DNA from: Owenia fusiformis
Taxonomy: Eukaryota; Annelida; Polychaeta; Sabellida; Oweniidae
Assembly: GCA_903813345.2 (NCBI GenBank)
Contig: CAIIXF020000004.1
Coordinates: forward strand, 20,432,477-20,496,476
Length of the DNA: 64,000 nt
Direction: 5' to 3'
Shown: in pieces, positions 34,699 through 47,332 of the stretch
How positions within the stretch are numbered: the stretch's first letter is position 1
How the letters are laid out: every line of letters starts with the position of its first letter
The notes under the pieces: generated by a model
Database searches by the model: none
Seen by the model: the letters and a program-made list of their open reading frames with translations, nothing else
Told to the model about the DNA's origin: nothing
Program-made: the position numbers and the translations under genes

Positions 34699-37600
34699 TC
34701 ATGGACTTCGTGGCTGTGGAGGTCTTAACGACGCCAGGATCGACGAACGCTCTTTGAAAGGTTCAACAGATGACGATGCTTTCATATTCGTTTCATTTAA
34801 AGGGCGTACAGCGCCACCTGGTTGTTGCTGGGTCTCGGCATACTGAATCGCTTCTTCACTGATACACAACAAGGCATAGATCTTAGGGACAAAGAACATA
34901 ACGAGTGCAACTGTGCAGTTCAGTAGCAACGCAAGCGAGAGGATAATGATTTTCAGGAACCCCTTCCCAATGGTTGTCGTGAAGTAGATAGGAATGAGGG
35001 CGCACCAGATGACGAGTGTGGTGTATACACACATAGATATGAAACGGCTCTCGTTGAAGTTATCGGGGAGTTTTCTTGTCTTAAAGGCGTAGAAAGCACA
35101 TAGAAGAACCTGTAAGATTAGATGAAATGACATCAAATAATTGAAGAAGCACACTTTCAAACCTGGAAGACTATTATTTATCCCCAAGTATTTATCATCA
35201 TACAATGGTAGAAAGCACGGATACGAACCTGGGATATTATATTCCGATGGTCAATGTCCAAAATTTAATTGTAAACATTGATATAATTCAATTTCTAATA
35301 TTATCAATATGTGGCAAGTATAGTCTGCCATAAAACACAGATTCCAGCCAGAACGTTTTTTCACAATGCAGTATCAAAAACCGTAAAAGTAATAGTTGAA
35401 TTATAATTCATTCATGGTTATACAAATCGTTGTACTACATACTCAAAGCGCCCTGGCCCAATATCTATTCAATGAAATAACATTAAGATATTCAATCATT
35501 TAAAGATGGCATTACAATGCAAATATACCAGCCATTTAATATATAATTATTTCAAGTTCAGTTAATCAAAAAACTACATTACACATGGTATGTATCCGAT
35601 AGCAAGATGTGGTATTTTAGGCAGTTTAATATGTTTTGTATAAAATTGTATTTAAGAAATTTCTGAAACTGATGTAAACATGAAACAATAAATTCTTCAG
35701 GTAAACTGAAAACGCTGATTTATAGTATGTTAATGTTCTTTTAATATAACACTTGAAGCGTCGTTAAAAAAATAAAAATGCATGATATTTGATTATGATT
35801 TGCTAATATCAACAACGAGTTTGTTACAATAGAGACATTTCCGTGAATTTGCCCCCAAAATATAACACGTATTTGGTACTGAATAACAAATACCATCATA
35901 GTAGTATATCACTGCTGTAAATAAATTTACACCAATACCGTTTTTGTTCCACGCGCGGGAACACTAACCAACACATTCACTATTTGGGGAACGGCTTATC
36001 CTATCATTTACGGAGCATTTTATTAATTAAAATTCAACTCTCATTCACGAGAATACTTGTTTTTGGGCTCTTGTCCCAAAGATTAATCATCATATAAGAC
36101 TGCATAATCAGGAGTATGCGCTTTCATTGCGTAACAGTATCTCATAATTTAACGTAATCGGTTATTTTGTATAAAATTACGCAAGCTCTTCATCGTTAGA
36201 TACCCGTCTCCCCATGCAAAAAAGGATTAATGATTATATAAGGTTGCATAATCAGGATTATGCGCTTTCATTGCGTAACATTATCTCATAATTACGTAAT
36301 CAGTTATTTTGTATAAAATTACGCAAGCTTTTCATCGATAGATAGCCGTCTTCCCATGCCAAAAAAGCTTTGTAAAATATTTTATATTTATTCAATAATT
36401 TCTATAAAAGCTCACACATGTTCTTTGAATATAAATTGTATGACAGTGACGTCAGAAGGCTCAACAATTGCATACTCACCAACAATATATTATATGACAG
36501 TGACCTTAAGAGGCTCGACAATGGCATACTTACCATCAATATATTATACGATAATGACATTAGGAGCCACGACAATGGCATACTTACCATCAATATATTA
36601 TATGACAGTGACATAATTAGGAGCCACCACAATTGCATACTTACCAACGATATATTATATGACAGTGACGTTAGGAGGCTCGACGATGGCATACTTACCA
36701 ACGATATATTATATGACAGTGACCTTAGGAGGCTCGACAATGGCATACTTACCATCAATATATTATACGATAATGACACTAGGAGCCACGACAATGGCAT
36801 ACTTACCATCAATATATTATATGACAGTGACATAATTAGGAGCCACCACAATTGCATACTTACCAACGATATATTATATGACAGTGACGTTAGGAGGCTC
36901 GACGATGGCATACTTACCAACGATATATTATATGACAGTGACCTTAGGAGACACGACAATGGCATACTTACCAACAATATATTATATGACAGTGACCTTA
37001 GGAGGCACGACAATGGCTTACTTATCAATAATATATTATATGACAGTTACGTTATGAGGCTCGACGATGGCAACTTACCAACAATATATTATATGACAGT
37101 GACGTTAGGAGGCTCGACGATGGCATACTTACCAACGATATATTATATGACAGTGACCTTAGGAGACACGACAACGACATACCCACCAACAATATATTAT
37201 ATGACAGTGAGCTTAGGAGGCACGACAATGGCTTACTTATCAACAATATATTATATGACAGTGACGTTAGGAGGCTCGACAACGACATACTCACCAACAA
37301 TATATTATATGACAGTGAGCTTAGGAGGCACGACAATGGCTTACTTATCAACAATATATTATATGACAGTGACCTTAGGAGTCACGACAATGGCTTACCT
37401 ATCAACAATATGTTATATGACAGTGACGTTAGGAGGCTCGACAACGACATACTCACCAACAATATATTATTTGACAGTGAGCTTAGGAGGCACGACAATG
37501 GCTTACTTATCAACAATATATTATATGACAGTGACGTTAGGAGGGTCGACAATGGCATACTTACCAACGATATTTCATATGACAGTAATTTTAGGAGGCT

Positions 37601-40600
37601 CGACAATGGCTTACTTATCAACAATTATGACAGTGGAGTTAGAAGGCTCGACAAGGGCAAATAAGCCAAAAAGATATTATATGACAGTTACGTTAGGAGG
37701 CTCGACGATGGCATACTCACCAACATTATATTTTATAATATTAGTGACGTTAGGAGGCTCGACAATTGCATACTCACCGACAATATATTATATGACAGTG
37801 ACGTTAGGAGGCTCGACAACGACATACTCACCAACAATATATTATATGACAGTGACGTTAGGAGGTTCGACAATGGCATACTCACCAACAATATATTATA
37901 TGACAGTGACGTTAGGAGGCTCGACAACGACATACTCACCAACAATACAATATATGGCAGTGACGTTAGGAGGCTCGACAATGGCATACTCACCAACAAT
38001 ATATTATATGACAGTGACGTTAGGAGGCTCGACAACGACATACTCACCAACAATATATATATGACAGTGACGTTAGGAGGCTCGACAACGACATACTCAC
38101 CAACAATACAATATATGACAGTGACGTTAGGAGGCTCGACAATGGCATACTCAGCAACAATATATTATATGACAGTGACGTTAGGAGGCTCGACAACGAC
38201 ATACTCACCAACAATATATATATGACAGTGACGTTAGGAGGCTCGACAACGACATACTCACCAACAATATATTATATGACAGTGACGTTAGGAGGCTCGA
38301 CAACGACATACTCACCAACAATATATTATATGACAGTGGCGTTAGGAGGCTTGACAGTGGCATACTCACCAACAATATATTATATGACAGTGACGTTAGG
38401 AGGCTCGACAACGACATACTCACCAACAATATATTAGTACAGTGACGTTAGGAGGCTCGACAATGGCATACTCACCAACAATATATTATATGACAGTGAC
38501 GTTAGGAGGCTCGACAATGGCATATCACAACTGAGTTCCACGTATTTCTCTGTGATTAGAGGCATCGACAGGCCGATCTCAGGTGGCGTTATAACTGCAG
38601 TAATGAAACTTATGACCACCTGCAACAATATTCCTCATCAAATTGTTAGGAAATATGCATTTCGTTTGAGCTTGATGAAATACTAAATATACATTTAGTA
38701 TACATATTATTATACATATATATTATACATATATACATATATATTATACATATATAAATATACATTCTCCCCAAAATAACAGCTTTTGAGACAAAGATAA
38801 TTTCTTAATTAAGCTGTACTTCAATCTTTGAGTTGATGTACATCGTTTCCAATGTTATTTAGGAGACACAAGTAGGGATTCACTTTACAGGGAAACCGCA
38901 ATGTGTTTTCAGATTATGTCGTCGTTCGTTGACGTCACCAATCAACTATTAAACAAATATTATCGAAACAATAATTCAATTTTGCTATTGCAACTCTTGA
39001 TTTTATTGCAGGGGTATAAACTTCAATATTTGTTGATCATCGAAACTGCCAATAAGGAGTACTGGCTCGTTTTCGAAATAATTTATAATATTATTAAAAC
39101 AAGGAGGTAATTTTCATTTGCTTGTCACTCACATTCACGGTGTCGGAACATAGACATTAGACTATTTGCACTGCATCAAATGTGGAATTTCTAGTAATTT
39201 CTAGACGTGCTTAGTCGGTCTAGGAACTCCGTGTATCTAGAGATTTCTAGGCGTGCTTAGACGTGCTTAGAGCTGGCGTGGACAGAGCGTGACTAGAGTC
39301 TAGAAATCTCTAAGCACGCCGTGGTTAGACACAAGACAAAATTAGTCGTTATTAAATTGCCATGTGAGATTTTGCGCTATATATGGAAACATTTAAATTA
39401 TAATTTACCGCACGTGTTAATTGATAACTTGCAATGCTTTAAGAACGAAATATTTTGATACGATTTGGCAGAATGCAATAACACATTTACTCGTGTTCAC
39501 TAGAAAGGTATCATTAGTAAATTAAATCCCAAATTTTACCTGAATTGTAATAAGTACAGTCGCTATGACAACCTGTGATCGAGAACCAATTATACTCGGC
39601 CGTTTGGTTGATTTCTTTCCGGCGTCAAAAATTCTGTAAATCCTATTGGTCCTGGTTAGTAATGGGGCGTATACCCACGCGAAACCGAGGCTGAATCCAA
39701 AATGATCTAAGTAGCAATTTATGTCTACAGGTGGAGTGATGAACCCAAACACTGTTCCATAGCCAATCAGCATACCGACCAACATTATGTAACAAAGCTC
39801 TCTGCTCGAGGCCTTGATGAGCTTGTGTTCTCTATGCTTTATAAAGAACCCGAGAACTGTTAACGTGGCAGCGATTCCAAGACTTGCAAAGGCTACAAGC
39901 ATGATTGCTTCAGGGTCATACCATCGCATATAATCGGGTTCTATTGGATCGCATTTTGTAAAATTTCCATTTGGCCAATAATAAATCGGACATGTTTCAC
40001 AATCGGTTTGATTAAGCGTTACGATCTCGTTCTCGCGACATTTCTTGCAATCCCAACAGCACGCGAGATCTTGCCGAACGTAATAAAACCCAAAATCACA
40101 TGGATCACTGCAGATTGACTTTGGAATTGCTGTACTCGCTGGTGTATCAAGGTACCATGGTATATCAGTGATATTTACCAAAAATGATAAATTGCTAGTT
40201 TTTGCAAACCACCTCGCAACGACATCTTGTTCGAATCCCCCGGTGTTGTTATCAATGTAGATTTGTTCAATGTCATACGTTCCAATCACATCACCGTTTC
40301 GATCAAATTCAATTTCACCGAGATTTCCGTCGTACGATGAATTGCGTAGATATTGATACAATGTCGGGCCATTAATGCAATTTCTCGTTGCTAAGGGATC
40401 CAAACCCGGACATGTATTCTTGATGATCTTGTCCAAAGCATTTGCGAAAACGTAAACACTATCAACCACCGCTGCTAAAGATCTCGACTCCATATAACCA
40501 TTATCTTCACTGATTTCCCATGTTGTGTTACATTGCTGCTTTTCCGTAGAATTACTAAAAGTGCAATTGAAATATGATTCCCAATAGTTACTGAACCAAG

Positions 40601-41645
40601 GATTTTCAGCATTGTTGTTTGGATTCAAGCCCTTGAAATATGTTCCAAATAAGGGAATGGTTTTAGCAAAGACATTGAAAGTAAATGCACCGAGCATGAT
40701 ATCTTTCAAACCATTCAACCTATTAGTTCGAATTCCCTCTGCCCAAGCATCACTTCCAATCCAGATAAACCTGCGAGTTATCTTCATCCGCTTTGCCGCT
40801 GAAAATAGTCCAAGAACGTGGTCAGGACCGGCATAGACAACAACAACTTTAGCGCGAGAGTCCACAAGTAATTGATTCACAACATTTTCCCATTCTCCGT
40901 CGGTATACTCCTCTTTAACTTGAATATCAGTCGCTAAACAAACACCCCTTGACTTTGCCAGGAGTCTAAGGTTTGCTACTGCACCTTCTCCGTACACCCC
41001 GATGGAATGAATAGCATGGATATACGTCCAATTAAAATGATGTATGAAATCAATCATAGCGTTGGTTTGTGATTGATCCGGTGGTACCACTCTCATGAAG
41101 TAGGGATACCTTGTTCGATCACTCAGTAGGTCACTCGTAGATCCATAGCTCATCTGTGGAATTTCAAATGGGCCTAGAAGATTTGCGACTTCTAGGCTTG
41201 ATGTACTCTTATATGCTCCAACTACGCCAACTACCTCGAAGAAACCATCCGCGTCCGTTGTAGAAGTATTCGTTGAGGAGGCACATTCGTCGGTTTCGTT
41301 CTGTGGTAGGAAATGAAGCACTTGGACGAGAGCTGTTGTATCCTTCCCACATGTGTCAAGCACAGCCATTCCAAGCGTAACATTTGGAAGAATATCACTC
41401 CGCAGGTTAACTAGTTTAACTGTTATAGCCATCGCTTCGACGAATTGCATCATAGCCTCTGATGCGATCTCACCACCGCATGGTTCAAACGGATGATATG
41501 TCGAGATTGGAAATAGTCCTCCTAAAATTAGATCACCCTGAATCACAAATTGTTTGTTTGGTAGGTCTGGAATGATAAATCTACACGCCACGGAGTGTAA
41601 CGTTAAAACAGATAACAGCACAACAAGTCCTCGTGCCAAAGTCAT
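34699..41645 (-). CDS. Metabotropic glutamate receptor-like class C GPCR, 3 coding exons
   Basis: Exons: 41645-39540 (702 codons), 38619-38476 (48 codons) and 35109-34699 (136 codons plus stop). All junctions are phase 0, giving 886 residues. A signal peptide (about 1-21) is followed by a Venus-flytrap domain to about residue 490, a Cys-rich NCD3G domain (from CSDPCDFGFYY to DCETCPIYYWPNG) and seven TM segments. Typical mGluR signatures are RELCYIMLVG, the ECL2 Cys in ELSCDM, FYAFKTRKLPDNFNESRF and FVPKIYALL. The middle exon is easy to miss because its 3' edge is the seed of a large tandem array (Array D). The VFT keeps the alpha-amino-acid contacts of mGluRs but not the gamma-carboxylate contacts, so the ligand may not be glutamate. 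The tail is short and Pro/Ser-rich. The family is certain; group and ligand are not. Confidence 0.93.
36080..36360. repeat. 144 bp tandem duplication next to Array D
   Basis: Two copies (about 36082-36225 and 36226-36360) share GCGCTTTCATTGCGTAACA and TTTTGTATAAAATTACGCAA. They are inside the same mGluR intron as Array D but unrelated to it. Confidence 0.75.
36432..38523 (-). repeat. Array D: 54 bp x about 38 exon-2 donor-edge tandem repeat in the mGluR-like gene
   Basis: On the minus strand the unit is the last 48 nt of mGluR exon 2 (encoding MPLSSLLTSLSYNILL, the start of TM5) plus gtgagt or gtaagt. The intact exon lies at the high-coordinate end (donor at 38470-38475). About 38 copies follow into the intron down to about 36.43 kb. 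Most keep a strong donor; a block around 37.02-37.62 kb has GATAAG in place of the GT donor. Some units are 3 bp longer or have short deletions. The unit is an exact codon multiple, so long open frames occur on both strands by periodicity alone. Confidence 0.94.
38690..38765. repeat. TATACATA microsatellite in mGluR intron 1
   Basis: An irregular run of TATACATA/TATTATACATA units just upstream (in transcription) of mGluR exon 2. Confidence 0.8.
39190..39320. repeat. CTAGACGTGCTTAG hairpin cluster in mGluR intron 1
   Basis: Repeated GTGCTTAG and TTTCTAG motifs. The stretch near 39238-39262 pairs with its inverse near 39299-39320 (AGAAATCTCTAAGCACGCC). Confidence 0.6.
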
Positions 41646-44600
41646 AGTTTAAGATATTACACTATGCCCACCGGTTCATGAACCTATTGTAAGATCCGAC
41701 GTGAACCATCAAAACAATACATTTTTCCTTCCAGATTCCTAGTATACATCGTTTGTTGCTGCATCCAAGATCAAATCCTAAAGATGGTTCAGGAACATCG
41801 ATAATGATAGAACGACTAAATGTTATATCAGTACTTGATAAACCATGAGCTATTCTCACAAAATATGAGCCCCGTGAAACAAACTTCAGAATACACATTC
41901 ATTTTTATTGATAAAACAGCACAGAGGCAAAGAGACAACCAAAACATAAAGATGATTAATTCTCCAATCAACGACAGTTTTGAATGTCGAATATTAGTTG
42001 TTTGTCAAAGATCCAAGAGAAAATTACCCTGATATCAAAATGTCATTCTATACATGGGGAATTGAAATGCGCACGCAGATTCCAAGCGAGGGATATCTTC
42101 AAGATGGTCGTATATCTTTTACTTCAACGTCCCACTCCATCTCTAAGTTCTTTATTTGTTTAGAAATAAAAAGGAATCGCTTAACATTTGCTAAGAATGA
42201 GATATTACTTATTTATTCAGATAATTAAAATAAATCAGGTTAAACCAATCCTATTTAGTTCCTAATGCTATTATAAATAATGCAAAATACACATCGTTTG
42301 GTTTTTTGTCAAAAATATAGGGGCAATTAAGATGATTCATTTTAAATCCAGACACAAATAGAAACCGTTCCGGCGACCAAAAGTACTATATTATTCAGCG
42401 CAGTCGTTGCAGACTGACCATGCCTAACAATTTGGCGTGTTTCATCGGATAGGCACATTGTAACCGGCTATGTTTTTTCTTAAAACAGATATGATTGACT
42501 TCGTGGTACAGGTAATTACCATTGCACGAATTCAGATTGAGAAATTGTTTCACCTCAACGGTAAAGATATATTCCCCAAAACAACTGCTGATATTCATCA
42601 AACATTCGAGTTCAGAACTTCAAATACAACCAAAACACGTAAAGTAACTTTCAACAACTTTGGAGATAAAAATATAGAATTCAGGCAATATGTCTCAAGA
42701 AAATATCCTCGTCTTTATATTAGCTAGAATTGGCTCAGGCGCCAAAGAGAGCGGACCCAGGGATTTTAATTTTTGATAATTGAAATCGAAGATATATGTG
42801 AGTCTTGCATTTTGAACATGACATGACAGGAAACAGATTCTCAAAATGAAAACTGGATAAATTGATCTTTAATTCTTAATTTGGCAAGGAATCCTTACTC
42901 AGCCACGAATTCTGATATTATTGGTATGATTTCTGATAATTGTAGGGAATTACTGACACGACTATAGTAGAATCATTTAATATACAGGGTGTCAAATAAG
43001 TCTGTTCTCCCCCCTTAACTTTGTTATATTTAAATTTATCATACGTTCCCATATATCATTTTGAAGCTCATGGAAAATGCTGATCACCCTCAAAAAATCA
43101 ATAGTGAAATCTTCTTAATAAAATTCCTACAATGTTTCTTGTAAGGTTGTAGTCAGCCTGTGATAACGTCAAATCAAGTAATATTACCAGGTAATAGTGA
43201 TTGAAAAGTGAAAATGATACTGCAGTGACAATGCCAGCATTGGGTGATTCGATGTTTCTCAATATCATTACAGAGTAAAATGTGTTACATTCAGGGGAGC
43301 CTTTGAAGCAGGGGCATCTTTCATCACAAAATAGTTGATAACACCTAAAATTAAACATTCTGAATGATTTGTACAGGATCATATCCTCTTAGAATTGAGG
43401 CCATCTGGGCTGCTGGGGGAGACATACAGACTATCAGAAAAGTGAAATATGGACATCACTAAAAATACTCTAAAAAATTTGGAATTTAACGAATCACTCT
43501 GAAATTTGGTGTGTGATCAGCAAATTAAATTCCCTTTAAGATGATATATACCAATGCTCTGTCATCTCTGAATTAAAAAGGTTAAGGGGGAGAACAGACT
43601 TATTTGACACCCTGTATATTTGAAAAGCTACATCCACATAACCAGATTGCAAGGTGGAGTAGAGGTCATATGACAATATGTGTTTTACTCAGGCAAAATG
43701 GGTTCAAATTCCAGCAAAAAGACTTTTCCTCATTTGTTAACCACAAATTTTCCTTGATCTCCTTATATATGAAACATTGTCATATTTAATAACAGTTAAG
43801 GGTTTTAAATCATAGATATAATGATTGTATGGCGTATTATGTTTATAATATTCCAGGTATCCATTCTGATTTATCAGAGTCTCACTTTATCTAACGCTTT
43901 GGTGAGACATTCCAAAGGATAATACTTGCTGTGAATCCCACAATGTCAGTTACCACCGAACTATGGAACTGGATACGATAACTGCTGTTAAAGGTCCATG
44001 TGCAGTATGACAAGTGATTTTAGACAGTCATATCTTTAACCATGAATACTTTCTGGGTATAACACTGGTTCTTAATTATTAAAACAATATGTTTCTTTCA
44101 AGTGAAGTACCCATGATGATAGACATATCAATCGAGCAATTCGAAAAAGCACGAGTTTTCCCTTTGGGAAAATAACATGGGATATGTGGTTTTTAACTTT
44201 AACGGATTTCAATACGCATACCATTATTTTTCAGAGAGTTAGATTCTTGATATTTTACTACCATGTGGACTTCACTTGAAGAAAAACATATTGTTTTAAT
44301 AAGAAGAACACTGTATTAATGGCCAGAAAGTACCCATGGTGAAAAATATGACCGTTTAAAGATGCATTATACCATGGGTGTCTCCCCCAGACAATCAATA
44401 ATGATGTCCTATTGTTATTGCTCATATAATATCTCACATACCATGGATATATCTTGAGAATAACTTTTGGGTATATTATTGCCGAAATATTAAAATAATC
44501 AACAGAACAACCAACCTCCAGAATTAAACACAATTGATTCCTCGGCTAACGAGGGGAATCCCCATTGAGTCACACAAGCGCCTTGAACCAGGCAGCCAAA

Positions 44601-45683
44601 CAGGTTCATGATAAACAAATTCAACGACCAATCAGATAACAGGAGGACTTTCCCGGTATATTCAAACTTCAGATTGAATCAATTTCCGCGAAAATAATTA
44701 GATCGGCCAGCACAATCGCAAAATGAACACTGAAAGAGGGGGATTTGGGACTTCTTCTTTGGTAAGTAGATGGGTAAATACGTTGTGAAACTATACCCGC
44801 ACATGGACCTTTCATGCATGTCAAAATCACCAAACGCATGCACGCTGAATACAAAGCCTAAATGCAATCGGGTAAATCAGCGTTGCTATCTTGACATTAC
44901 ACCTAGCCTTGCCCAAGTCGGTATTTTAATATTTATCTTGATTTTCAATTACCCTCTGTAAAGAAAAAAGGTGCACGGTCCTTTAATTATTAATATAAAT
45001 ATAAAATAAATAAAAAGAGACCAACTTAGGCAAGGCTAAAATACAGCTGTACACCTCTTTCTGGTCATTATTTTGAATTTTAAGAGTGGAAACTTGGTTA
45101 TATGATCTTTTGAAGTTAATGCAGATCTCCTAAAATCTCATTAAAACGGGACTTTAACGAAATTTCAAAGCTTTATGGAAAAGGGATCATTTTTATCCCT
45201 TTCGCAACCTTTTTAAAGGTGTTGTGCAATTCAAATAAAATAAATGACCCCAGGTCCTAGAACTTAATTCAAAACAACAATGTAGTTTGGAACAGTTATT
45301 CTATCAAGCGATATATTACAGTGAAACTGTAAAATAGTAATGAAACAGTGATGATAATAGTGAACGAGAGGGTAATTGAACTTAGATTAATATTTATTTA
45401 TTAGGTGCAGACGGGATTCCGATGAAAACAAGACTAAAGCCATATGTGGTAATGGTCTTCGCATGGAGATCAATGCTTCATCAGATGATGTGACATCGAT
45501 CTTAATTTTACCATCATCCAATGTAATCTTGGCCTTCAAGAAAAGATATGCAAATCAAGTTTCTTTCTTTGCAATACATAAATATTTAAAAACACAGCGG
45601 AAAAATATAAGACCTATTAGTCCAATGTTATAACTTTTAAATGGCTACAAGGCCGAAGCTATTGTTTTCTAAGTAACTGCGCA
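41646..45683. other. Intergenic region upstream of the mGluR gene
   Basis: Besides the MITE at 42985-43614, a diverged inverted repeat is visible (about 44030-44115 against 44262-44360, sharing AAACAATATGTTT and AAGTGAAGT). No convincing gene is seen. Confidence 0.5.
42985..43614. mobile_element. TA-flanked MITE with CAGGGTGTC termini
   Basis: A 630 bp element between TA dinucleotides. The left end CAGGGTGTCAAATAAGTCTG is the inverse of the right end, and the shared arm continues through the GTTCTCCCCCTTAAC block for about 40 bp. TIR type and TA duplication fit a non-autonomous Tc1/mariner relative. It lies between the mGluR gene and the intronless gene. Confidence 0.8.
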
Positions 45684-47096
45684 TCATCCCATTAACAACA
45701 AAATGCCTGTGACCATAAGTACAAAAATTTTCGAAAAACAAATTGACGCAGGTCCACCGTTGCTTGTGTTTTGACGATATCCAGCTCGAATCATGACGTC
45801 ATCAGGGCAGGCGTCAGAGTATCCATCCGCCAAAAATAGATCACCGCCATTTGTTCTCGATTGGTTGCTGTACACTGGCTGTACTACTTTTTCTAATCTT
45901 CTCTGAACGTTCCTAAAGCCATCGGGATATATGCTCACCAATCCAAGACCGCCTATACCCGCAAGACTTGCCCGGCAGCCAAAATAAACAGCCGTGACTT
46001 TGCCTGTCTCTTTGATGGCGACCCCAGTTAGTGATTTATCGTCGTCGCAGTCAGGTTTCGATTGGCAAGACTTTGTGAGACTACATATGCCGGCAGTCAA
46101 ACCCTCTCCTACGTCAATTAAAATCGTCTTGTCTTGAAGAATGCCGTCCTTAAGTACCCCGCAGTGAATTCTCAAAATTGATGACCAACATAGAGTCCCA
46201 TTGTGATGGTCAATGCCGAACCGTGTAACCGGGGTAACAGCTGATTTAGGTATATCCTGTTGATGAAGAGAAACAACCGTGTTATCAGCTGATACTCCAA
46301 GTAAATCGATCGTTATTGATTGTTCTCTGCGATTTTCTACGGTTTTGTTGAAGACTTGTAGGTAAAAGGTCAAGTCTTCATTTAGTCCTGAAACGATTTC
46401 CATGGTCCCTTTGACTGGCTCGTAGTGAAACTGGGTTGATTCTCGTTGTATATTCCTGCCACGCGCTTGAGGTGCGTCTGAATATTCCGCCACAAGTGAG
46501 ATGAGTTCAGAACTATCGAAAATGTTCAATGTTTCGGTGCTATTCAAATTCTTATTGCCTTTAAACTTACGGATTTCAATCTTTGTTGTCCCCCTTCCGC
46601 CTCTGTCTGTATATAATCCAGACAAAATAAAATATATTTCTGAGTTGAATAACGTTGGAGATGTAATTCCAGATCCGTATGGCTCAAAGAATAAATCATT
46701 TTCGCTATAATCTGTTTTGGCGCTCAGGGAGACATCATCATAAAGTAGTTCCGGCAGTGTGTCTAACGTGGGGCATAAATCTCCCTGTGCAAGATTTAAA
46801 CGATTTCTCACTCCTTCAGTACCGATATGCATCAATGATTTTTGAGAAACGGGGTCGTATGAAACCGATTTGATATCAATTCCCATGAAGTTTTCTGTTT
46901 GCATATAGCCACCTTCGTTTAGATTGCGATATTTACCATCATCGCGATCTCTGGTTATTTCCGGTATTGGACCCCCATACAACCCTGCCAACTCACCGTC
47001 TCCACCAGGTGTATCGCGAAATAACAGTCGTCCGCAAACGGCGGTTGTGAATATCCAAACACATACGGATGCGAATATGATGATTTTGCAATTCAT
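45684..47096 (-). CDS. Intronless secreted protein with GPI-anchor-like tail, unrecognised
   Basis: A single uninterrupted frame of 470 codons in a window where every other gene is split. Residues 1 to about 21 are a classic signal peptide (FASVCVWIFTTAVCG). The last 16 or so residues are hydrophobic (IFVLMVTGILLLMG) after a small-residue stretch (NTSNGG), the pattern of a GPI-attachment signal. Between them are several Cys and N-glycosylation sites and repeated beta-strand-like segments, including a GIDHHNGTLCWSS stretch reminiscent of beta-propeller blades. I do not recognise the family and assign no function. An AATAAA on the minus strand lies about 280 bp past the stop (around 45395). Possibilities are a retrocopy of a spliced gene or a genuinely intronless extracellular receptor or scavenger. 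That it is expressed is inferred from the long frame and intact targeting signals. Confidence 0.8.
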   Translation of the reverse strand: MNCKIIIFASVCVWIFTTAVCGRLLFRDTPGGDGELAGLYGGPIPEITRDRDDGKYRNLNEGGYMQTENFMGIDIKSVSYDPVSQKSLMHIGTEGVRNRLNLAQGDLCPTLDTLPELLYDDVSLSAKTDYSENDLFFEPYGSGITSPTLFNSEIYFILSGLYTDRGGRGTTKIEIRKFKGNKNLNSTETLNIFDSSELISLVAEYSDAPQARGRNIQRESTQFHYEPVKGTMEIVSGLNEDLTFYLQVFNKTVENRREQSITIDLLGVSADNTVVSLHQQDIPKSAVTPVTRFGIDHHNGTLCWSSILRIHCGVLKDGILQDKTILIDVGEGLTAGICSLTKSCQSKPDCDDDKSLTGVAIKETGKVTAVYFGCRASLAGIGGLGLVSIYPDGFRNVQRRLEKVVQPVYSNQSRTNGGDLFLADGYSDACPDDVMIRAGYRQNTSNGGPASICFSKIFVLMVTGILLLMG

Positions 47097-47332
47097 GATC
47101 CGCTGTTGTTTATAACAGCAGCTTTAAACTGACTATTCACTGAGGATAATCTCTCCCTACAGAGAAAGGTGAATTTCAAAATAGGCTACAGGCTGGTCCA
47201 TAACAACATTGTACATTTTTAAGTTACAGAAAAGCTGTTACCATGGAATTCGTCCCATCGATAGGCTTTTTGACAGTGGATTTAACCATTTCTCACTACT
47301 ACACACATCAACCTTCGAAGGGCCGTATTTGA

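Noticed and set aside
36418-38064. 548-codon open frame on the plus strand
   Set aside because: It is antisense to mGluR Array D. A 54 bp unit with no stop in this frame gives a long ORF automatically.
36432-38523. CRISPR array
   Set aside because: Repeats are head-to-tail with no unique spacers, in a eukaryotic intron.
39522-39539. mGluR exon 1 read-through to the in-frame stop at 39522
   Set aside because: A GT donor at 39539 after ATT CAG joins in frame to exon 38619-38476, which supplies the missing ECL2 and TM5 start.
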